Shown: positions 23,542 to 36,943 of the stretch, in pieces | Numbering within the stretch: the first letter of the stretch is position 1 | Layout of the letters: every line of letters starts with the position of its first letter | NCBI GenBank assembly: GCA_030754235.1 | Contig: JASMAS010000067.1 | Location: 1-37,354, forward strand | Source of the DNA: Litorilituus sp. | GTDB taxonomy: Bacteria > Pseudomonadota > Gammaproteobacteria > Enterobacterales > Alteromonadaceae | Reading direction: 5' to 3' | Length of the DNA stretch: 37,354 nt | Notes under the pieces: model-generated | The model's input: the letters and a program-made list of their open reading frames with translations, nothing else | Databases searched by the model: none | Told to the model about the DNA's origin: nothing | Made by a program: the position numbers and the translations under genes

Positions 23542-26500
23542 TTAATTACATTTCTTATGTAATTCTTGGATAGACGTTACCGTGTTGCGATCATCAGCAG
23601 CATGAGCACGACAAGTCGCAAAAGCAGCGTTTAATGTTGTAGTGTAAGCTACTTTGTACCGTAATGCACCACCACGTAATACTTTTGAGTCTTCTATCGC
23701 TTTACGACCTTCAGTAGTATTAATAATGTAGTTGTACTCACTGTTTTTAATTCTATCAAGAATGTGTGGACGGCCTTCATGCACTTTATTGACTAAACGC
23801 ACCGGTACATTCGCTTCACCAAGTACAATGGCAGTACCGTGTGTTGCATCAAGTTCATAACCAAGGGCTACCATTTGTTTGGCAAGCTCTACAACACGAA
23901 CCTTATCAGAGTTACGTACTGAAATTAACGCTCGTCCTGATTTAGGTACCGATACACCAGCCCCTAAATTCGCTTTGGCATATGCTTCTTCAAAACTATC
24001 ACCAACCCCCATCACTTCGCCTGTAGAGCGCATTTCTGGACCAACTAATGGATCACTACCGTGGAACTTGTTAAATGGAATAACCACTTCCTTGACAGAA
24101 TAAAAAGGAGGAATGACTTCAGCAGTAATACCTTGATCTGTCAAAGAACGGCCGGCCATAACCCTTGCACCCACTTTAGCTAAAGGTACAGAAGTTGCTT
24201 TTGAAACAAACGGTACAGTTCGCGCCGCACGAGGATTAACTTCAATCAAATAAACGTTACCGTCTTTAACAGCCATTTGAGTATTCATTAAGCCAATGAC
24301 ACCTAACTCAAAAGCTAAGTCAGTTACTTGCTTACGCATAACATCTTGAATGTCTTGGCTTAAGCTATATGCTGGCAATGAACAAGCACTATCACCTGAG
24401 TGAACACCAGCTTGTTCAATGTGTTGCATTATGCCACCAACAACGACTTTTTCACCGTCACAGATAACATCAATATCAACCTCAATAGCATCATCAAGGA
24501 AGTGATCAAGCAATACGGGTGAATCATTTGATACACTTACGGCTTCGGTCATATAACGACGTAAATCATCTAAATCGTAAACAATTTCCATTGCACGACC
24601 ACCTAAAACGTATGATGGGCGAACCACTAATGGGAAACCGATTGATTCGGCTTTTGCCATTGCTTCATCAAGTGATGTTACTGTAGCGTTTTCAGGTTGT
24701 AATAAACCTAAGCGATCTACTGCTTGTTGGAAACGCTCTCTATCTTCTGCTCTATCAATGGCATCTGGTGAAGTTCCAATAATTGGAACACCTGCGGCTT
24801 CCAATGCACGAGCTAATTTAAGTGGTGTTTGACCACCGTATTGTACAATGACGCCTTTGGGGTTTTCTATGCGAACAATTTCAAGTACGTCTTCAAAAGT
24901 GATTGACTCAAAATATAAACGATCAGACGTATCGTAATCTGTAGAAACCGTTTCAGGGTTACAGTTAACCATGATAGTTTCATAACCATCTTCACGAAGC
25001 GCTAATGCTGCGTGAACACAGCAGTAATCAAATTCAATACCTTGACCAATCCGGTTTGGACCGCCACCTAAGATCATTATTGAATCTTTTTCGGTAGGTG
25101 CTGCTTCACATTCTTCGTCGTAAGTTGAATACATGTAGGCGGTATCAGAACTGAACTCTGCTGCACAAGTATCGACACGCTTATAAACAGGGAAAATATT
25201 TGCATTGTGACGCTTTTTACGAATTTCGGCTTCGCTTACACCAATCACGTCAGCAAGGCGAGCATCAGCAAAACCTTTCCGCTTCAATTTACGTAAATAG
25301 TCGGCATTAAGTATTTTTAAACCACCTTCAGCAACGTTAGTTTCATCTTTTACAATATCTGCAATTTGTACTAAGAACCAGCGATCAATTTTCGTTAAAC
25401 GAAAAACATCATCAACGGTTAAACCTAAACGAAAAGCATCTGCAACATACCAAATACGATCAGCACCGGCTTCTTGTAACTCGTGCATAATTTTAGTTTT
25501 TGCGCCCGGTTGAGTAACATCCACTTTGGGATCAAACCCATTAGCACCCACCTCTAAGCCACGCAGTGCTTTTTGCATTGATTCTTGCTGGTTACGGCCA
25601 ATAGCCATTACCTCACCCACAGACTTCATTTGAGTCGTTAATCTGTCTTCACAGCCAGCAAATTTTTCAAAATTAAAACGTGGGATTTTGGTAACCACAT
25701 AATCAATTGTTGGTTCAAAAGATGCAGGGGTTTTACCGCCTGTAATGTCGTTAGATAATTCATCAAGCGTATAGCCAACTGCTAACTTGGCCGCTATTTT
25801 GGCAATAGGGAAACCTGTTGCTTTAGAAGCTAGTGCTGAAGATCGAGAAACACGCGGGTTCATTTCAATAATGACCATACGACCAGTATCTGGACATACG
25901 CCAAACTGTACATTTGAACCACCCGTTTCCACACCAATTTCACGCAACACCGCTAAAGAAGCATTACGCATAATTTGATATTCTTTATCGGTAAGTGTTT
26001 GCGCTGGTGCTACGGTAATAGAGTCACCGGTATGAATGCCCATAGGGTCGAAGTTTTCAATAGAGCAAATAATAATACAGTTATCATTTTTGTCTCTAAC
26101 CACTTCCATTTCATATTCTTTCCAACCAATTAATGATTCATCAATTAATAATTCGCTAGTAGGTGATAAATCTAAACCTCGGGTACAGATTTCATTAAAT
26201 TCTTCAATATTATAGGCAATACCGCCACCAGTCCCTCCCATGGTAAATGATGGGCGAATAATGCATGGAAAGCCTATACGCGTTGATGTTTGAAGCGCTT
26301 CGTCGATTGAATGAACGATTTCTGCTCTTGGGGTTTCCAGGCCAATATTTTTCATGGCAACATCGAAACGACTACGGTCTTCAGCCTTATCAATGGCATC
26401 TGCAGTGGCACCAATCATTTCAACATTAAACTCTTTTAGCACACCGTTAGCTTCAAGCTCTAGTGCACAGTTCAATGCGGTTTGACCACCCATGGTAGGC

Positions 26501-26760
26501 AATACGGCACAAGGACGCTCTTTTTCAATGATTTTACGCACAACTTCCCAATGAATAGGTTCGATGTATGTAGCATCGGCCATGTCTGGGTCTGTCATAA
26601 TTGTTGCAGGGTTCGAGTTAACTAGAATTACGCGGTAACCTTCTTCTCGTAATGCTTTACAAGCTTGTGCACCTGAGTAGTCAAACTCACAGGCTTGGCC
26701 AATAACAATTGGGCCTGCACCTAAGATCAAGATACTTTTTAAATCTGTTCTTTTTGCCAT
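23542..26760 (-). CDS. carB: Carbamoyl-phosphate synthase large subunit
   Basis: 1072 residues, close to E. coli CarB (1073). It has two ATP-grasp halves: the carboxy-phosphate half ([42 protein letters not shown]) and the carbamoyl-phosphate half ([44 protein letters not shown]). Between them is the oligomerisation domain, and the C-terminal about 140 residues form the MGS-like allosteric domain ([13 protein letters not shown]...). It makes carbamoyl phosphate for arginine and pyrimidine synthesis with CarA. The gap to carA is 31 bp, so they are co-transcribed. Confidence 0.98.
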   Translation of the reverse strand: MAKRTDLKSILILGAGPIVIGQACEFDYSGAQACKALREEGYRVILVNSNPATIMTDPDMADATYIEPIHWEVVRKIIEKERPCAVLPTMGGQTALNCALELEANGVLKEFNVEMIGATADAIDKAEDRSRFDVAMKNIGLETPRAEIVHSIDEALQTSTRIGFPCIIRPSFTMGGTGGGIAYNIEEFNEICTRGLDLSPTSELLIDESLIGWKEYEMEVVRDKNDNCIIICSIENFDPMGIHTGDSITVAPAQTLTDKEYQIMRNASLAVLREIGVETGGSNVQFGVCPDTGRMVIIEMNPRVSRSSALASKATGFPIAKIAAKLAVGYTLDELSNDITGGKTPASFEPTIDYVVTKIPRFNFEKFAGCEDRLTTQMKSVGEVMAIGRNQQESMQKALRGLEVGANGFDPKVDVTQPGAKTKIMHELQEAGADRIWYVADAFRLGLTVDDVFRLTKIDRWFLVQIADIVKDETNVAEGGLKILNADYLRKLKRKGFADARLADVIGVSEAEIRKKRHNANIFPVYKRVDTCAAEFSSDTAYMYSTYDEECEAAPTEKDSIMILGGGPNRIGQGIEFDYCCVHAALALREDGYETIMVNCNPETVSTDYDTSDRLYFESITFEDVLEIVRIENPKGVIVQYGGQTPLKLARALEAAGVPIIGTSPDAIDRAEDRERFQQAVDRLGLLQPENATVTSLDEAMAKAESIGFPLVVRPSYVLGGRAMEIVYDLDDLRRYMTEAVSVSNDSPVLLDHFLDDAIEVDIDVICDGEKVVVGGIMQHIEQAGVHSGDSACSLPAYSLSQDIQDVMRKQVTDLAFELGVIGLMNTQMAVKDGNVYLIEVNPRAARTVPFVSKATSVPLAKVGARVMAGRSLTDQGITAEVIPPFYSVKEVVIPFNKFHGSDPLVGPEMRSTGEVMGVGDSFEEAYAKANLGAGVSVPKSGRALISVRNSDKVRVVELAKQMVALGYELDATHGTAIVLGEANVPVRLVNKVHEGRPHILDRIKNSEYNYIINTTEGRKAIEDSKVLRGGALRYKVAYTTTLNAAFATCRAHAADDRNTVTSIQELHKKCN

Positions 26761-26791
26761 GTGTTAATTCTCTCTTATCTTGTCTGTTATT

Positions 26792-27964
26792 TTATGCTTG
26801 GATTGCTTTGTATTGATTAATCAATTCAATGAAGTGATCGAATAACGGCGCAGCATCATGAGGACCAGGACTCGCTTCTGGATGTCCTTGAAAACTAAAA
26901 GCAGGTTTATCAATACGATGAATACCTTGTAAAGAGCCATCAAATAATGACGTGTGCGTTGCTCTTAAATTATTGGGTAAATTAGTTTCATCAACCGCAA
27001 AACCGTGGTTTTGAGAAGTGATCATTACTACATCACGGTCAATATCTTTTACAGGGTGGTTGGCGCCATGATGACCAAATTTCATTTTGATTGTTTTTGC
27101 GCCGCTCGCTAAACCAAGTAACTGATGACCTAAACAAATACCAAAAACAGGGATATCTGTGGTTAAAAATTCTTTAATAGCGGTAATTGCATAATCACAT
27201 GGTTCAGGGTCTCCGGGGCCATTTGACAAGAAAATACCATCAGGATTCATCGCTAGCACTTCGCTTGCTGGAGTTTGTGCAGGCACCACGGTGAGTTTGC
27301 AACCTCTATCAACCAACATACGTAAAATATTACTCTTGGCACCAAAATCGTATGCAACTACGTGAAAGTCAAAGTTTTCTGGCTGTGAGAACCCCTCTCC
27401 CATAGCGCTACCTAATGACCAACTACCTGAAGTCCACTGATATCGTTCTTTAGTTGTAACAACTTTTGCTAAATCCATTCCTTTTAAACCAGGGAATACT
27501 CTAGCTTGCTCTAGCGCTTCATCTAGTGCTGTTTGTAAACTTTCATCACTAGATTCCTCTAGTGTTAAAATACAACCGTTTTGTGCCCCTTTTTCACGCA
27601 AAACACGCGTTAATTTACGAGTATCAATATCGGCAATACCTAAGATGTTATTAGCAATTAAATAATCGGTTAAGCTTTGTTCATTTCTGAAATTACTTGC
27701 CAGTAGGGGTAAATCACGAATGACTAAGCCCTTAGCAAAAATAGTGTCTGATTCTTTATCTTCACAGTTTGTACCTGTATTACCTATATGAGGGTATGTC
27801 AGGGTAATGATTTGCTCTGCATAAGAAGGATCTGTCAGTATTTCCTGATAACCTGTCATTGAGGTATTAAATACCACCTCACCAACAGCCTTTCCTTGTG
27901 CACCAATCGCGGTGCCTTTAAATACAGTACCGTCTTCCAGTACTAAAATAGCAGATGTAGCCAA
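26792..27964 (-). CDS. carA: Carbamoyl-phosphate synthase small subunit (glutaminase), TTG start
   Basis: 390 residues from a TTG start. The N-terminal CPSase small-chain domain begins [16 protein letters not shown], and a class I glutamine amidotransferase domain follows (about 200-385) with the nucleophile in GICLGHQLL and the His/Glu pair in [14 protein letters not shown]. It supplies ammonia to CarB. TTG at 27962-27964 is preferred: GGAGG lies 5 nt before it and it matches the start of homologues. The in-frame ATG at 28028-28030 would add a hydrophobic 22-residue extension lacking a ribosome-binding site. The control region 27965-28205 has AT-rich promoter-like stretches and GTGACTATATTATCAC (about 28016-28031, an interrupted palindrome), but no confident ArgR box. 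Confidence 0.95.
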   Translation of the reverse strand: MATSAILVLEDGTVFKGTAIGAQGKAVGEVVFNTSMTGYQEILTDPSYAEQIITLTYPHIGNTGTNCEDKESDTIFAKGLVIRDLPLLASNFRNEQSLTDYLIANNILGIADIDTRKLTRVLREKGAQNGCILTLEESSDESLQTALDEALEQARVFPGLKGMDLAKVVTTKERYQWTSGSWSLGSAMGEGFSQPENFDFHVVAYDFGAKSNILRMLVDRGCKLTVVPAQTPASEVLAMNPDGIFLSNGPGDPEPCDYAITAIKEFLTTDIPVFGICLGHQLLGLASGAKTIKMKFGHHGANHPVKDIDRDVVMITSQNHGFAVDETNLPNNLRATHTSLFDGSLQGIHRIDKPAFSFQGHPEASPGPHDAAPLFDHFIELINQYKAIQA

Positions 27965-28205
27965 TGTAACCTCCAAAAAGAAGAAAGAAACGCAAAAATT
28001 TTCACATAAAATTAGTGATAATATAGTCACAAAATTTGCACATAAAAAACGTCAAAAACCTACCTTTCGCTAAATTTTTGACAAAATCCACTCATTTTAC
28101 GCCTGTAGTCTTCTTTCGTCTAGTAAAAAATTCAAAAACATGTTCTTTTGCAAGATTAAATGCATTTTAGCAACCAAACCTTCAAAAACAGCAGTTATCT
28201 AAAAT

Positions 28206-29012
28206 TTAACCTTTTAGGCCCAGCACATCCTGCATATCATAAAAACCATTTTCGGCATTGCTCAACCAACAAGCGGCACGCATAGCACCTAAGGCAAAGG
28301 TCATACGAGAACTTGCCTTATGCGTGATTTCTATACGCTCACCTAAGTCAGCAAAAAAAGCAGTGTGCTCCCCAACAATATCCCCTGCTCTTACGGTGGC
28401 AAAACCTATGGTTTCTCTATCACGTTCGTCACTTATACCTTCTCGACCGAAGACAGCACATTTATTAAGATCTCGACCTAAGGTATCAGCAATAACCTGA
28501 CCCATTTTTACAGCCGTGCCTGACGGTGCATCTTTTTTAAATCGATGGTGAGCTTCAAAAATTTCTATATCAGTATAGTCACCAATTGCTTTGGCTGTTA
28601 TCTCAAGTAACTTAAACAACAGGTTCACACCAACAGAGGTATTGGGAGCCAACACCAACGGGATTTTTTCACCTGATTTTTCAATCACTTGCAATTGTTC
28701 ATCAGTAAACCCTGTGGTACCAACAACTAAGGCTTTTTGATATTGCTGGCACCAGTTAATATTCTCTATTGTTGTTTCAATAGCTGTAAAATCAATAAAA
28801 ACGTCGGCATCACAGAGTGCTTCAAGTGTTGTTGAGGCCTTTAAGCCAATAGTACCAATACCTGCCAGCTCTCCTAAATCAAAACCTGCAAATGAAGAAC
28901 TAGCACGTACACTTCCACCCACCAACTCAATACTTTCATGCTCATGTGCCGCTTGAATAAGGTTACGCCCCATTCGACCACTACAACCTAAAATAGCTAC
29001 TTTTACTTTCAT
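28206..29012 (-). CDS. dapB: 4-hydroxy-tetrahydrodipicolinate reductase
   Basis: 268 residues, matching the family length. The N-terminal Rossmann motif [10 protein letters not shown] (9-18) binds NAD(P)[11 protein letters not shown] and [11 protein letters not shown] follow, then the catalytic [15 protein letters not shown] segment (His-His-x-x-Lys) and [18 protein letters not shown]. It reduces hydroxytetrahydrodipicolinate in lysine and diaminopimelate synthesis. It sits directly upstream of carA, as in many gammaproteobacteria, but dnaJ, its usual upstream neighbour, is replaced by an NTF2-like gene and repeats. Confidence 0.97.
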   Translation of the reverse strand: MKVKVAILGCSGRMGRNLIQAAHEHESIELVGGSVRASSSFAGFDLGELAGIGTIGLKASTTLEALCDADVFIDFTAIETTIENINWCQQYQKALVVGTTGFTDEQLQVIEKSGEKIPLVLAPNTSVGVNLLFKLLEITAKAIGDYTDIEIFEAHHRFKKDAPSGTAVKMGQVIADTLGRDLNKCAVFGREGISDERDRETIGFATVRAGDIVGEHTAFFADLGERIEITHKASSRMTFALGAMRAACWLSNAENGFYDMQDVLGLKG

Positions 29013-29033
29013 TATTTTTCTCTTTTAATAAGA

Positions 29034-29483
29034 CTACTGTGCTGTCACTAAAAATGTATGTGGTAATGATATAGAGTTCGATAACTCATGGGAAACCACA
29101 TTAATAATTTTTAATTCTTGAATAGTTATTTTTGCACTATCTGAGTATGTAACGCTTATATGGTAAAAGGCACTAAAGTCAGCAAAAACTTGCGCTTTAT
29201 CATCAACAAAATCCCAATCAATGCAAGCGATAACAAGATTTTCATTAAGGTGCATATAACTTGCTTTTCGGGCTATAATCTTATCAGTATTGGCTTGTGC
29301 TAATTGTGTAAATATAGCGCTAAACTCTTGCTCACACTGTTTAACATCATTAATTAAAACAATTTTGTCCGGTGTATTTAAAGTACAAGGTAAATGATAA
29401 CAATCACAAACTTTATCTAAATCATATCGTTCAAAGGCGTTCAGGTATTGTCCAAACAGCACTTCTAATTTTTGCTTTAACAT
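29034..29483 (-). CDS. NTF2/SnoaL-like small protein
   Basis: A 149-residue soluble protein. The N-terminal helix LEVLFGQYLNAFERYDLDKVCDCYHLPCTLNTPDK resembles the start of NTF2-like (cone-shaped) domains, and alternating strands follow (VFADFSAFYHISVTYSDS, ITIQELKIINVVSHELS). No catalytic set could be assigned, so enzyme or binding role is open. The ATG at 29481-29483 is preferred, with a GGGGG run just before it; a GTG two codons upstream (29487-29489) is an alternative. It lies 21 bp from dapB and is likely co-transcribed. The MITE-like element starts 44 bp upstream and may have replaced its promoter region. Confidence 0.6.
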   Translation of the reverse strand: MLKQKLEVLFGQYLNAFERYDLDKVCDCYHLPCTLNTPDKIVLINDVKQCEQEFSAIFTQLAQANTDKIIARKASYMHLNENLVIACIDWDFVDDKAQVFADFSAFYHISVTYSDSAKITIQELKIINVVSHELSNSISLPHTFLVTAQ

Positions 29484-29506
29484 CTTCACCCCCGTGGTTA
29501 ACTATA

Positions 29507-29522
29507 GAGCCTGTTTAACTTT
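29507..29522. repeat. Solo inverted-repeat end, relic of an older MITE-like copy
   Basis: GAGCCTGTTTAACTTT matches the left end of copy 2 (GGGTCTGTTAAACTTT) at 13 of 16 positions and is preceded by TA. It lies 4 bp outside the intact copy at 29527, which suggests insertion of one element beside or into another. Confidence 0.5.
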
Positions 29523-29526
29523 ACTA

Positions 29527-29721
29527 GGGTCTGTTGATCTTTCGAGCTTGATTTTGCAGCGATTTATTGGGTATTTATACAAGGCAGAGCTTTTGTCATG
29601 TGGTTGTTTCACATAAAAAAGCGATAACGCCGTAAAAATGTCCAACAAACACTGTCCGAAGGATTCGGCTAAAAGCGCTTTTATCTCGAACAAAATTTAA
29701 CCGCCAAAGATCAACAGACCC
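29527..29721. repeat. MITE-like repeat, copy 3 (195 bp)
   Basis: A complete copy with ends GGGTCTGTTGATCTTT and the inverse AAAGATCAACAGACCC, flanked by TA (29525-29526 and 29722-29723). The left internal part has a unique stretch (about 29560-29640), followed by the ACAAACACTG/GAAGGATTCGGCTAAAAG block shared with copy 1. It lacks the block shared by copies 1 and 2. Confidence 0.88.
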
Positions 29722-29890
29722 TAATTATTAGTTTTACAGCAGTGATAATACCCCCTGCCGTTTGGATTTTTTTAACCCTTCTTGTGCCTAGTGCCCTAGA
29801 TATGACAGAGCACAACTATGCTACATCCCTAAATGCTCAATCAAAAACCGTTTAATTAAAAAAAAGGTACAATACCCCCTAATACTTTCC

Positions 29891-29919
29891 AAAAAAAAAC
29901 CCTCAAATGAGGGCTTTTT
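29891..29919 (-). terminator. Rho-independent terminator after fklB
   Basis: CCCTC (29900-29904) pairs with GAGGG (29909-29913) with loop AAAT; the nine-A run at 29891-29899 supplies the U tract on the minus strand, and CTTTTT on the other side extends the stem. Confidence 0.8.
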
Positions 29920-29930
29920 AATAATTAATG

Positions 29931-30554
29931 TTAGCTAATTATGCTAAGTAATTCCACATCAAACACCAAAGTGGAATATGGAGGAATTGCACCTTGTGAA
30001 CCTTGCTCACCGTAAGCTAAGTTGTAAGGAATATATAGTTTCCACTTACTGCCTTCAGTCATTAATTGTAATGCTTCAGTCCAACCTGCAATCACACCGC
30101 CTACAGGGAATTCAGCCGGTTGACCACGTTCAACAGAGCTGTCAAAAACATCACCGTTAGCAAAAGTACCATGATAATGTACACGAACAGTGCTAGCGGC
30201 AACGGGCTTTTCACCTTCACCTGTTGCAATAACTTCATATTGAAGACCTGAGTCAGTTACAATAACGTCATCACGTTTAGCATTTTCTGCTAAGAAAGCT
30301 TCGCCTTCCGCAGCTTTTTCTTTTGCAATGGCTTGCTCTTGCTCTTGTAACTTTTTAGAAACAACTGAAAAGGCTTCATTTAAGTCTTCATCAGATACTT
30401 GGCTAGCTGCATTAGCTATTGCATCGGCAATACCGGCTTGTACCGCAGTAATGTCAAACTCTTTAAAAGGGTTATTACGTAATTGGTCACCAAGTTGGCG
30501 GCCTACACCATAGCTTACGCGCTGTTCAATTGTTTCAAACTTATTTTCAGACAT
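29931..30554 (-). CDS. fklB: FKBP-type peptidyl-prolyl isomerase, FklB-like
   Basis: 207 residues, like E. coli FklB (206). The N-terminal dimerisation domain (about 1-95; FETIEQRVSYGVGRQLGDQL, IADAIANA) is followed by the FKBP domain (about 105-207) with VRVHYHGTFANGDVFDSSVERGQPAEFPVGGVIAGW and the LAYGEQGSQGAIPPYSTLVFDVELL ending. It accelerates X-Pro isomerisation and has no signal peptide, so it acts in the cytoplasm. The ATG at 30552-30554 is preferred to the GTG at 30561-30563. It diverges from the antiporter gene. Confidence 0.93.
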   Translation of the reverse strand: MSENKFETIEQRVSYGVGRQLGDQLRNNPFKEFDITAVQAGIADAIANAASQVSDEDLNEAFSVVSKKLQEQEQAIAKEKAAEGEAFLAENAKRDDVIVTDSGLQYEVIATGEGEKPVAASTVRVHYHGTFANGDVFDSSVERGQPAEFPVGGVIAGWTEALQLMTEGSKWKLYIPYNLAYGEQGSQGAIPPYSTLVFDVELLSIIS

Positions 30555-30655
30555 AAATTTCACTTACTTATTAAATGTGGAGTTAAAAAATTTGCGCAAT
30601 TCTAGCACAAGTTAAAGGTAAGATCATTTGATTTTTAGCCATCTAAACATCTATA

Positions 30656-30683
30656 TTGACACCCTGTGATTTAGTTTTATAAT
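30656..30683 (+). promoter_or_regulatory. Sigma-70 promoter of the NhaC-type antiporter gene
   Basis: TTGACA (30656-30661), a 16-bp spacer and TATAAT (30678-30683), both consensus, 44 bp upstream of the ATG. AGGA lies before the start codon. Confidence 0.8.
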
Positions 30684-30727
30684 GCTGTACGCTAAGCACA
30701 ATAATAAAACACTAGGAACCAATATAA

Positions 30728-32068
30728 ATGGCTCAAAATCCCTTTGTTAAACCAATTATTAAAAAGCACTCATTACTCGCTTTACTCCCTTTTGCCGTTT
30801 TTTTGGGTTTGTTTTTGGGTACTGGCATTATATTAACTATACAAGGTGCTGAATTTGCCTTTTATCAACTGCCTGCCAGCATAGCGATTATTCCTGCTAT
30901 TTTTGTTGCAATATCTTTAGGAAAAACAATCAACAATAATTCTGTAAACGAACAAATCACTCAATTTATTAATGGTGCTGGCCACAACAACATCATGACT
31001 ATGTGCGTTATATATTTACTCGCAGGAGCTTTTGCTAGCGTTGCTAAAGCAACGGGTAGTGTTGATGCGAGCGTACAATTAGGTTTAGCCATTTTTCCTC
31101 AATACTTACTACTACCAGGCATATTTTTAGTCGCAGCATTTTTATCAACAGCCATGGGAACATCAATGGGAACGATTGCTGCTATTGCGCCAATTGCCTT
31201 GGGCTTTGTTGAGTCATCCAGTATGGATGCAGCGCTCATAGCTGGTTGTTTAATATCAGGGGCTATTTTTGGTGATAACTTATCAATCATTTCAGATACC
31301 ACTATCGCTTCAACAAGAAGCCAAGGTGCACATATGAAAGATAAATTCAAAGTAAACTTCAAGTTTGCAGTGCCTGCAGCACTACTTTGCTTAGTTTTAT
31401 ATGCTCTGCTGGGAGAACCCGTTAGTTACCAGCAAACTCAAGAAACGGCACTTATCGGCTTGCTCCCTTACCTCGTCATATTAGTATTAGCACTTATGGG
31501 GATGAATGTATTTGTAGTGCTCACCGTTGGAATTATTTTAGCCGCTGTTATTGGCATGCTTAATACAAATTATCTGTTCTCCACATGGATAAGCGATATC
31601 AATACGGGATTTAGCAGCATGCAAGACATCTTTATTCTATCGCTATTTATAGGGGGGTTAAGTGAATTAATTCGCGAACAAGGCGGGTTAAATGCGTTAA
31701 CTAAAAAGGTTGAATCTTTAGCCCGAAGGTTTAGTCCTAACAATGAAAAACGTGCTGGTGGTTTGGGTATTGCCGCACTAAGTTTTTGTTGCAATTTCTT
31801 TACAGCCAACAATACTGTTTCCATTATAATTACGGGTGAAACCGCTAAAGAGTTAGCAAAAGATAGCCAGTTAACGCCTGCGCAATCAGCTAGTTTGTTA
31901 GATATTTTTGCTTGTATAAATCAAGGATTAATTCCCTATGGCGCTCAAGCGTTATTGTTGGGAGCAACACTTAAGTTGTCGCCTTTAGAGGTTGTTACCC
32001 ATGCTTTTTATCCTATGGTGTTATTTATTGTCGCAGGTTTTGCATTTTGGCGCATGACGAGAAAGTAG
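30728..32068 (+). CDS. NhaC-type Na+/H+ antiporter family protein
   Basis: A 446-residue inner-membrane protein with about eleven hydrophobic helices. It belongs to the NhaC/IT superfamily. Landmarks are AAFLSTAMGTSMGTIAAIAPIAL, GAIFGDNLSIISDTTIASTRSQGAHMKDKFKVN and FCCNFFTANNTVSIIITGE, the last with the family Asn pair. Known members exchange Na+ (or malate/lactate) for protons; the exact ion cannot be read. It fits a marine organism. It is convergent with murI across 22 bp, and no terminator is visible in that gap. Confidence 0.85.
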   Translation: MAQNPFVKPIIKKHSLLALLPFAVFLGLFLGTGIILTIQGAEFAFYQLPASIAIIPAIFVAISLGKTINNNSVNEQITQFINGAGHNNIMTMCVIYLLAGAFASVAKATGSVDASVQLGLAIFPQYLLLPGIFLVAAFLSTAMGTSMGTIAAIAPIALGFVESSSMDAALIAGCLISGAIFGDNLSIISDTTIASTRSQGAHMKDKFKVNFKFAVPAALLCLVLYALLGEPVSYQQTQETALIGLLPYLVILVLALMGMNVFVVLTVGIILAAVIGMLNTNYLFSTWISDINTGFSSMQDIFILSLFIGGLSELIREQGGLNALTKKVESLARRFSPNNEKRAGGLGIAALSFCCNFFTANNTVSIIITGETAKELAKDSQLTPAQSASLLDIFACINQGLIPYGAQALLLGATLKLSPLEVVTHAFYPMVLFIVAGFAFWRMTRK

Positions 32069-32090
32069 AGTGGTGTAATTGAAAGGTTTA

Positions 32091-32891
32091 TTAAGGCTTA
32101 GTTTGTATAACCTTAACCTCTTGCCCCCATAAGTTACTGATTGTTCTAGCGGTGTTTTCAGAATTTCCACTTGTCCAAAAGTTAGTCTCGCCCTTTAGGC
32201 CAACTGCATTATTAATGCGTCGATTAAATAACTGTTTTTTTATTTCCATCACCACGGGAACGGCAGTATCAATGATCTTGGCTTCTTTTTGGACAACGGC
32301 TTGAATAGCATCCATTAAAAAAGAAAAGTGAGTGCAACCAAGAATCAGTTGATCACATCCCGCTAATAAAAGCGGACGAATATATTGTTCCGCTATGTCT
32401 AGGGCTAATGCACTTTTATGCTCTAGGTTTTCGACTAAAGAAACAAACTCAGGGCACGCTTTTGTTTCAATTTGCACTGAATTATCATAGATTGATTTAA
32501 GCCTTTTAAATGAGTCGCTTTTTATGGTTTGCTCAGTTGCCAAAACGCCGATAACACCTTTCTTACTATTGAGGGCCGCTGGCTTTATACCGGGTTCAAC
32601 ACCTACAATTGGAACGGAATACTTTGAACGTAGCATAGCGATAGAGTTTACCGTCGCGGTATTACAAGCAACAACTATTAATTTACAACCCTGTTCGACT
32701 AAATGATTTACTATGTACTCTGATCGCGCAACAATCATTTTTGTTGACTTGGTTCCGTAAGGAGAAAACTCCACATCAGCAAAGTAGAGCACATCTTCTT
32801 CAGGAATGATGCTTTTGACCGCATGACAAATTGACAGGCCGCCAATTCCCGAATCAAATATACCTATTGGTCTGTGTTTTCCTGCTATCAT
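32091..32891 (-). CDS. murI: Glutamate racemase
   Basis: 266 residues. The two catalytic cysteines are Cys76 in VVACNTAT and Cys186 in LGCTHF. IFDSGIGGLSI (11-21) and the FSPYGTKS segment are family motifs. It makes D-glutamate for peptidoglycan. It is the last gene of a minus-strand run (zipA-ligA-2H gene-murI), 22 bp after the 2H gene. A long N-terminal regulatory extension like that of E. coli MurI is absent. Confidence 0.95.
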   Translation of the reverse strand: MIAGKHRPIGIFDSGIGGLSICHAVKSIIPEEDVLYFADVEFSPYGTKSTKMIVARSEYIVNHLVEQGCKLIVVACNTATVNSIAMLRSKYSVPIVGVEPGIKPAALNSKKGVIGVLATEQTIKSDSFKRLKSIYDNSVQIETKACPEFVSLVENLEHKSALALDIAEQYIRPLLLAGCDQLILGCTHFSFLMDAIQAVVQKEAKIIDTAVPVVMEIKKQLFNRRINNAVGLKGETNFWTSGNSENTARTISNLWGQEVKVIQTKP

Positions 32892-32913
32892 TTTTTATAA
32901 ATACTCAATATGC

Positions 32914-35651
<2,738 letters not shown>

Positions 35652-35723
35652 TTAACTCTAAAAGGAAACATAAGTTGCCTGTCTTTAGTAAAAATGAATT
35701 AACACAGGTAAGAGAGAGATTTA

Positions 35724-36812
35724 TTACTCAGCGTTAGCAAGGCGATATTGTCGTTCAAATTCGCGAATTTCACTTAAATAGTGCTGTTCAGCCTGCTTTG
35801 TTAACATATTTCTTTTATCATCAAGCAACTGCGCATTAAATTCTGCAGCTAACTGTTTTGCTGCCGCTAACATTTGCTCAAATGCAGCAAAAGCATCAAC
35901 AGCATTTGGCAAAGTCATAAATAAACTGACCCCTTGGGTAGCAAAGGTTTCCATAGTATCTAAATCAAAAACCCCTGGATTCATCATATTAGCTAAGCTA
36001 AAGCAGACACCACCGTTGCCAGCATTGTCTTGATGACGATGAAAAACATCCATTTCACCATATTTCATGCCCAAGGTCAGCAAACTAGGCAGTAATGCTG
36101 CACCTGACATATATTGATTAGGTGGCATAACAACACTTAATACTATAATTTTAGGCTCAATATCTAATTGTTTTTTAGTACTTTGCGGTGAGGACTTAGC
36201 TGATTTTTTTTCAGCTTTAACGTTTTGCATTGGTTCACTTTCATGGGGTTTATCGTCAACTTCAATACCATCACCAAAATTAATTTCCATTTGATTACGT
36301 TTAATTTCAGCTTGTGCCAATTTAGTTTTAGCTATTTTTTTCTTCGCTGCTGGTTTTTTCGTTTTTTTCACTTCAGGTTTAGCTTGTGTAACAGGCTGTA
36401 GGTAAACCGGCTCAAGAGTTATTTCTTCAACCTCATCATCTTGCTGAACAAGGGTATCAAGGTTGACCTCGTGTGCTGGTATTTGTTCTTGAGTAGTTAA
36501 CTCTGGATATTGTTGCTCACTTTGTCCATCTTCTAAATGACTAATTTCTTCAAGGCTAATAGGTTGTTCAAAATCTTGCTCACTGGATACTTCGGGTTCA
36601 TTTTTCTGCTTTAAAACTTTAACCTGCCCTACACCATCTTGATCAAAACCTGCACGGTCAAAATCACGAGGCAGCGTTTCTACTTTCTCTTTGTTGGTTT
36701 TTAATTTATAAGGGTTTTTCTGTTTTCTTATTGTCCATAACCCATGAATAAAAATAGCCGCGATAACCACAGCGCTAATGATAATTAACACGTTTCTGAA
36801 ATTGTCTTCCAT
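35724..36812 (-). CDS. zipA: Cell division protein ZipA
   Basis: 362 residues. One N-terminal transmembrane helix (about 7-26; NVLIIISAVVIAAIFIHGLW), a basic stretch RKQKN, then a long charged, low-complexity linker rich in Glu/Gln, Lys and Pro (about 40-215, with KKTKKPAAKKKIAKTK). The C-terminal ZipA domain (about 222-350) includes IIVLSVVMPPNQYMSGAALLPSLL, RHQDNAGNGGVCFSLANMMNPGVF and MTLPNAVDAFAAFEQML. It tethers FtsZ to the membrane at the division site. The linker is long and Glu-rich, as in other Alteromonadales. Upstream an IS4-family element replaces the usual smc neighbour within this window. Confidence 0.96.
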   Translation of the reverse strand: MEDNFRNVLIIISAVVIAAIFIHGLWTIRKQKNPYKLKTNKEKVETLPRDFDRAGFDQDGVGQVKVLKQKNEPEVSSEQDFEQPISLEEISHLEDGQSEQQYPELTTQEQIPAHEVNLDTLVQQDDEVEEITLEPVYLQPVTQAKPEVKKTKKPAAKKKIAKTKLAQAEIKRNQMEINFGDGIEVDDKPHESEPMQNVKAEKKSAKSSPQSTKKQLDIEPKIIVLSVVMPPNQYMSGAALLPSLLTLGMKYGEMDVFHRHQDNAGNGGVCFSLANMMNPGVFDLDTMETFATQGVSLFMTLPNAVDAFAAFEQMLAAAKQLAAEFNAQLLDDKRNMLTKQAEQHYLSEIREFERQYRLANAE

Positions 36813-36899
36813 CGTTATGCCTGTTTTTGTAACTCTTAAAGAAAAATGAGATTTTTATTATTATATTAGCATTATATAAAAAATGTCATTTAAACTCTA

Positions 36900-36943
36900 G
36901 GGGCTGTTAATCTTTCGAGATTTTTTTTACCTTTATTAGGGGC
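36900..36943. repeat. Truncated MITE-like end next to the IS4 element
   Basis: After TA (36898-36899), GGGGCTGTTAATCTTTCGAG closely follows the GGGTCTGTTAAACTTTCGAG end of copy 2. Similarity is lost after about 24 bp, and the IS4 left end begins at about 36944, so the MITE-like copy was cut by the insertion or lost its right half. Confidence 0.6.

Noticed and set aside
29502..29693. A 63-codon minus-strand frame across the 29.5 kb repeat
   Set aside because: It lies almost wholly inside the MITE-like copy, and the other copies do not preserve it as a frame.
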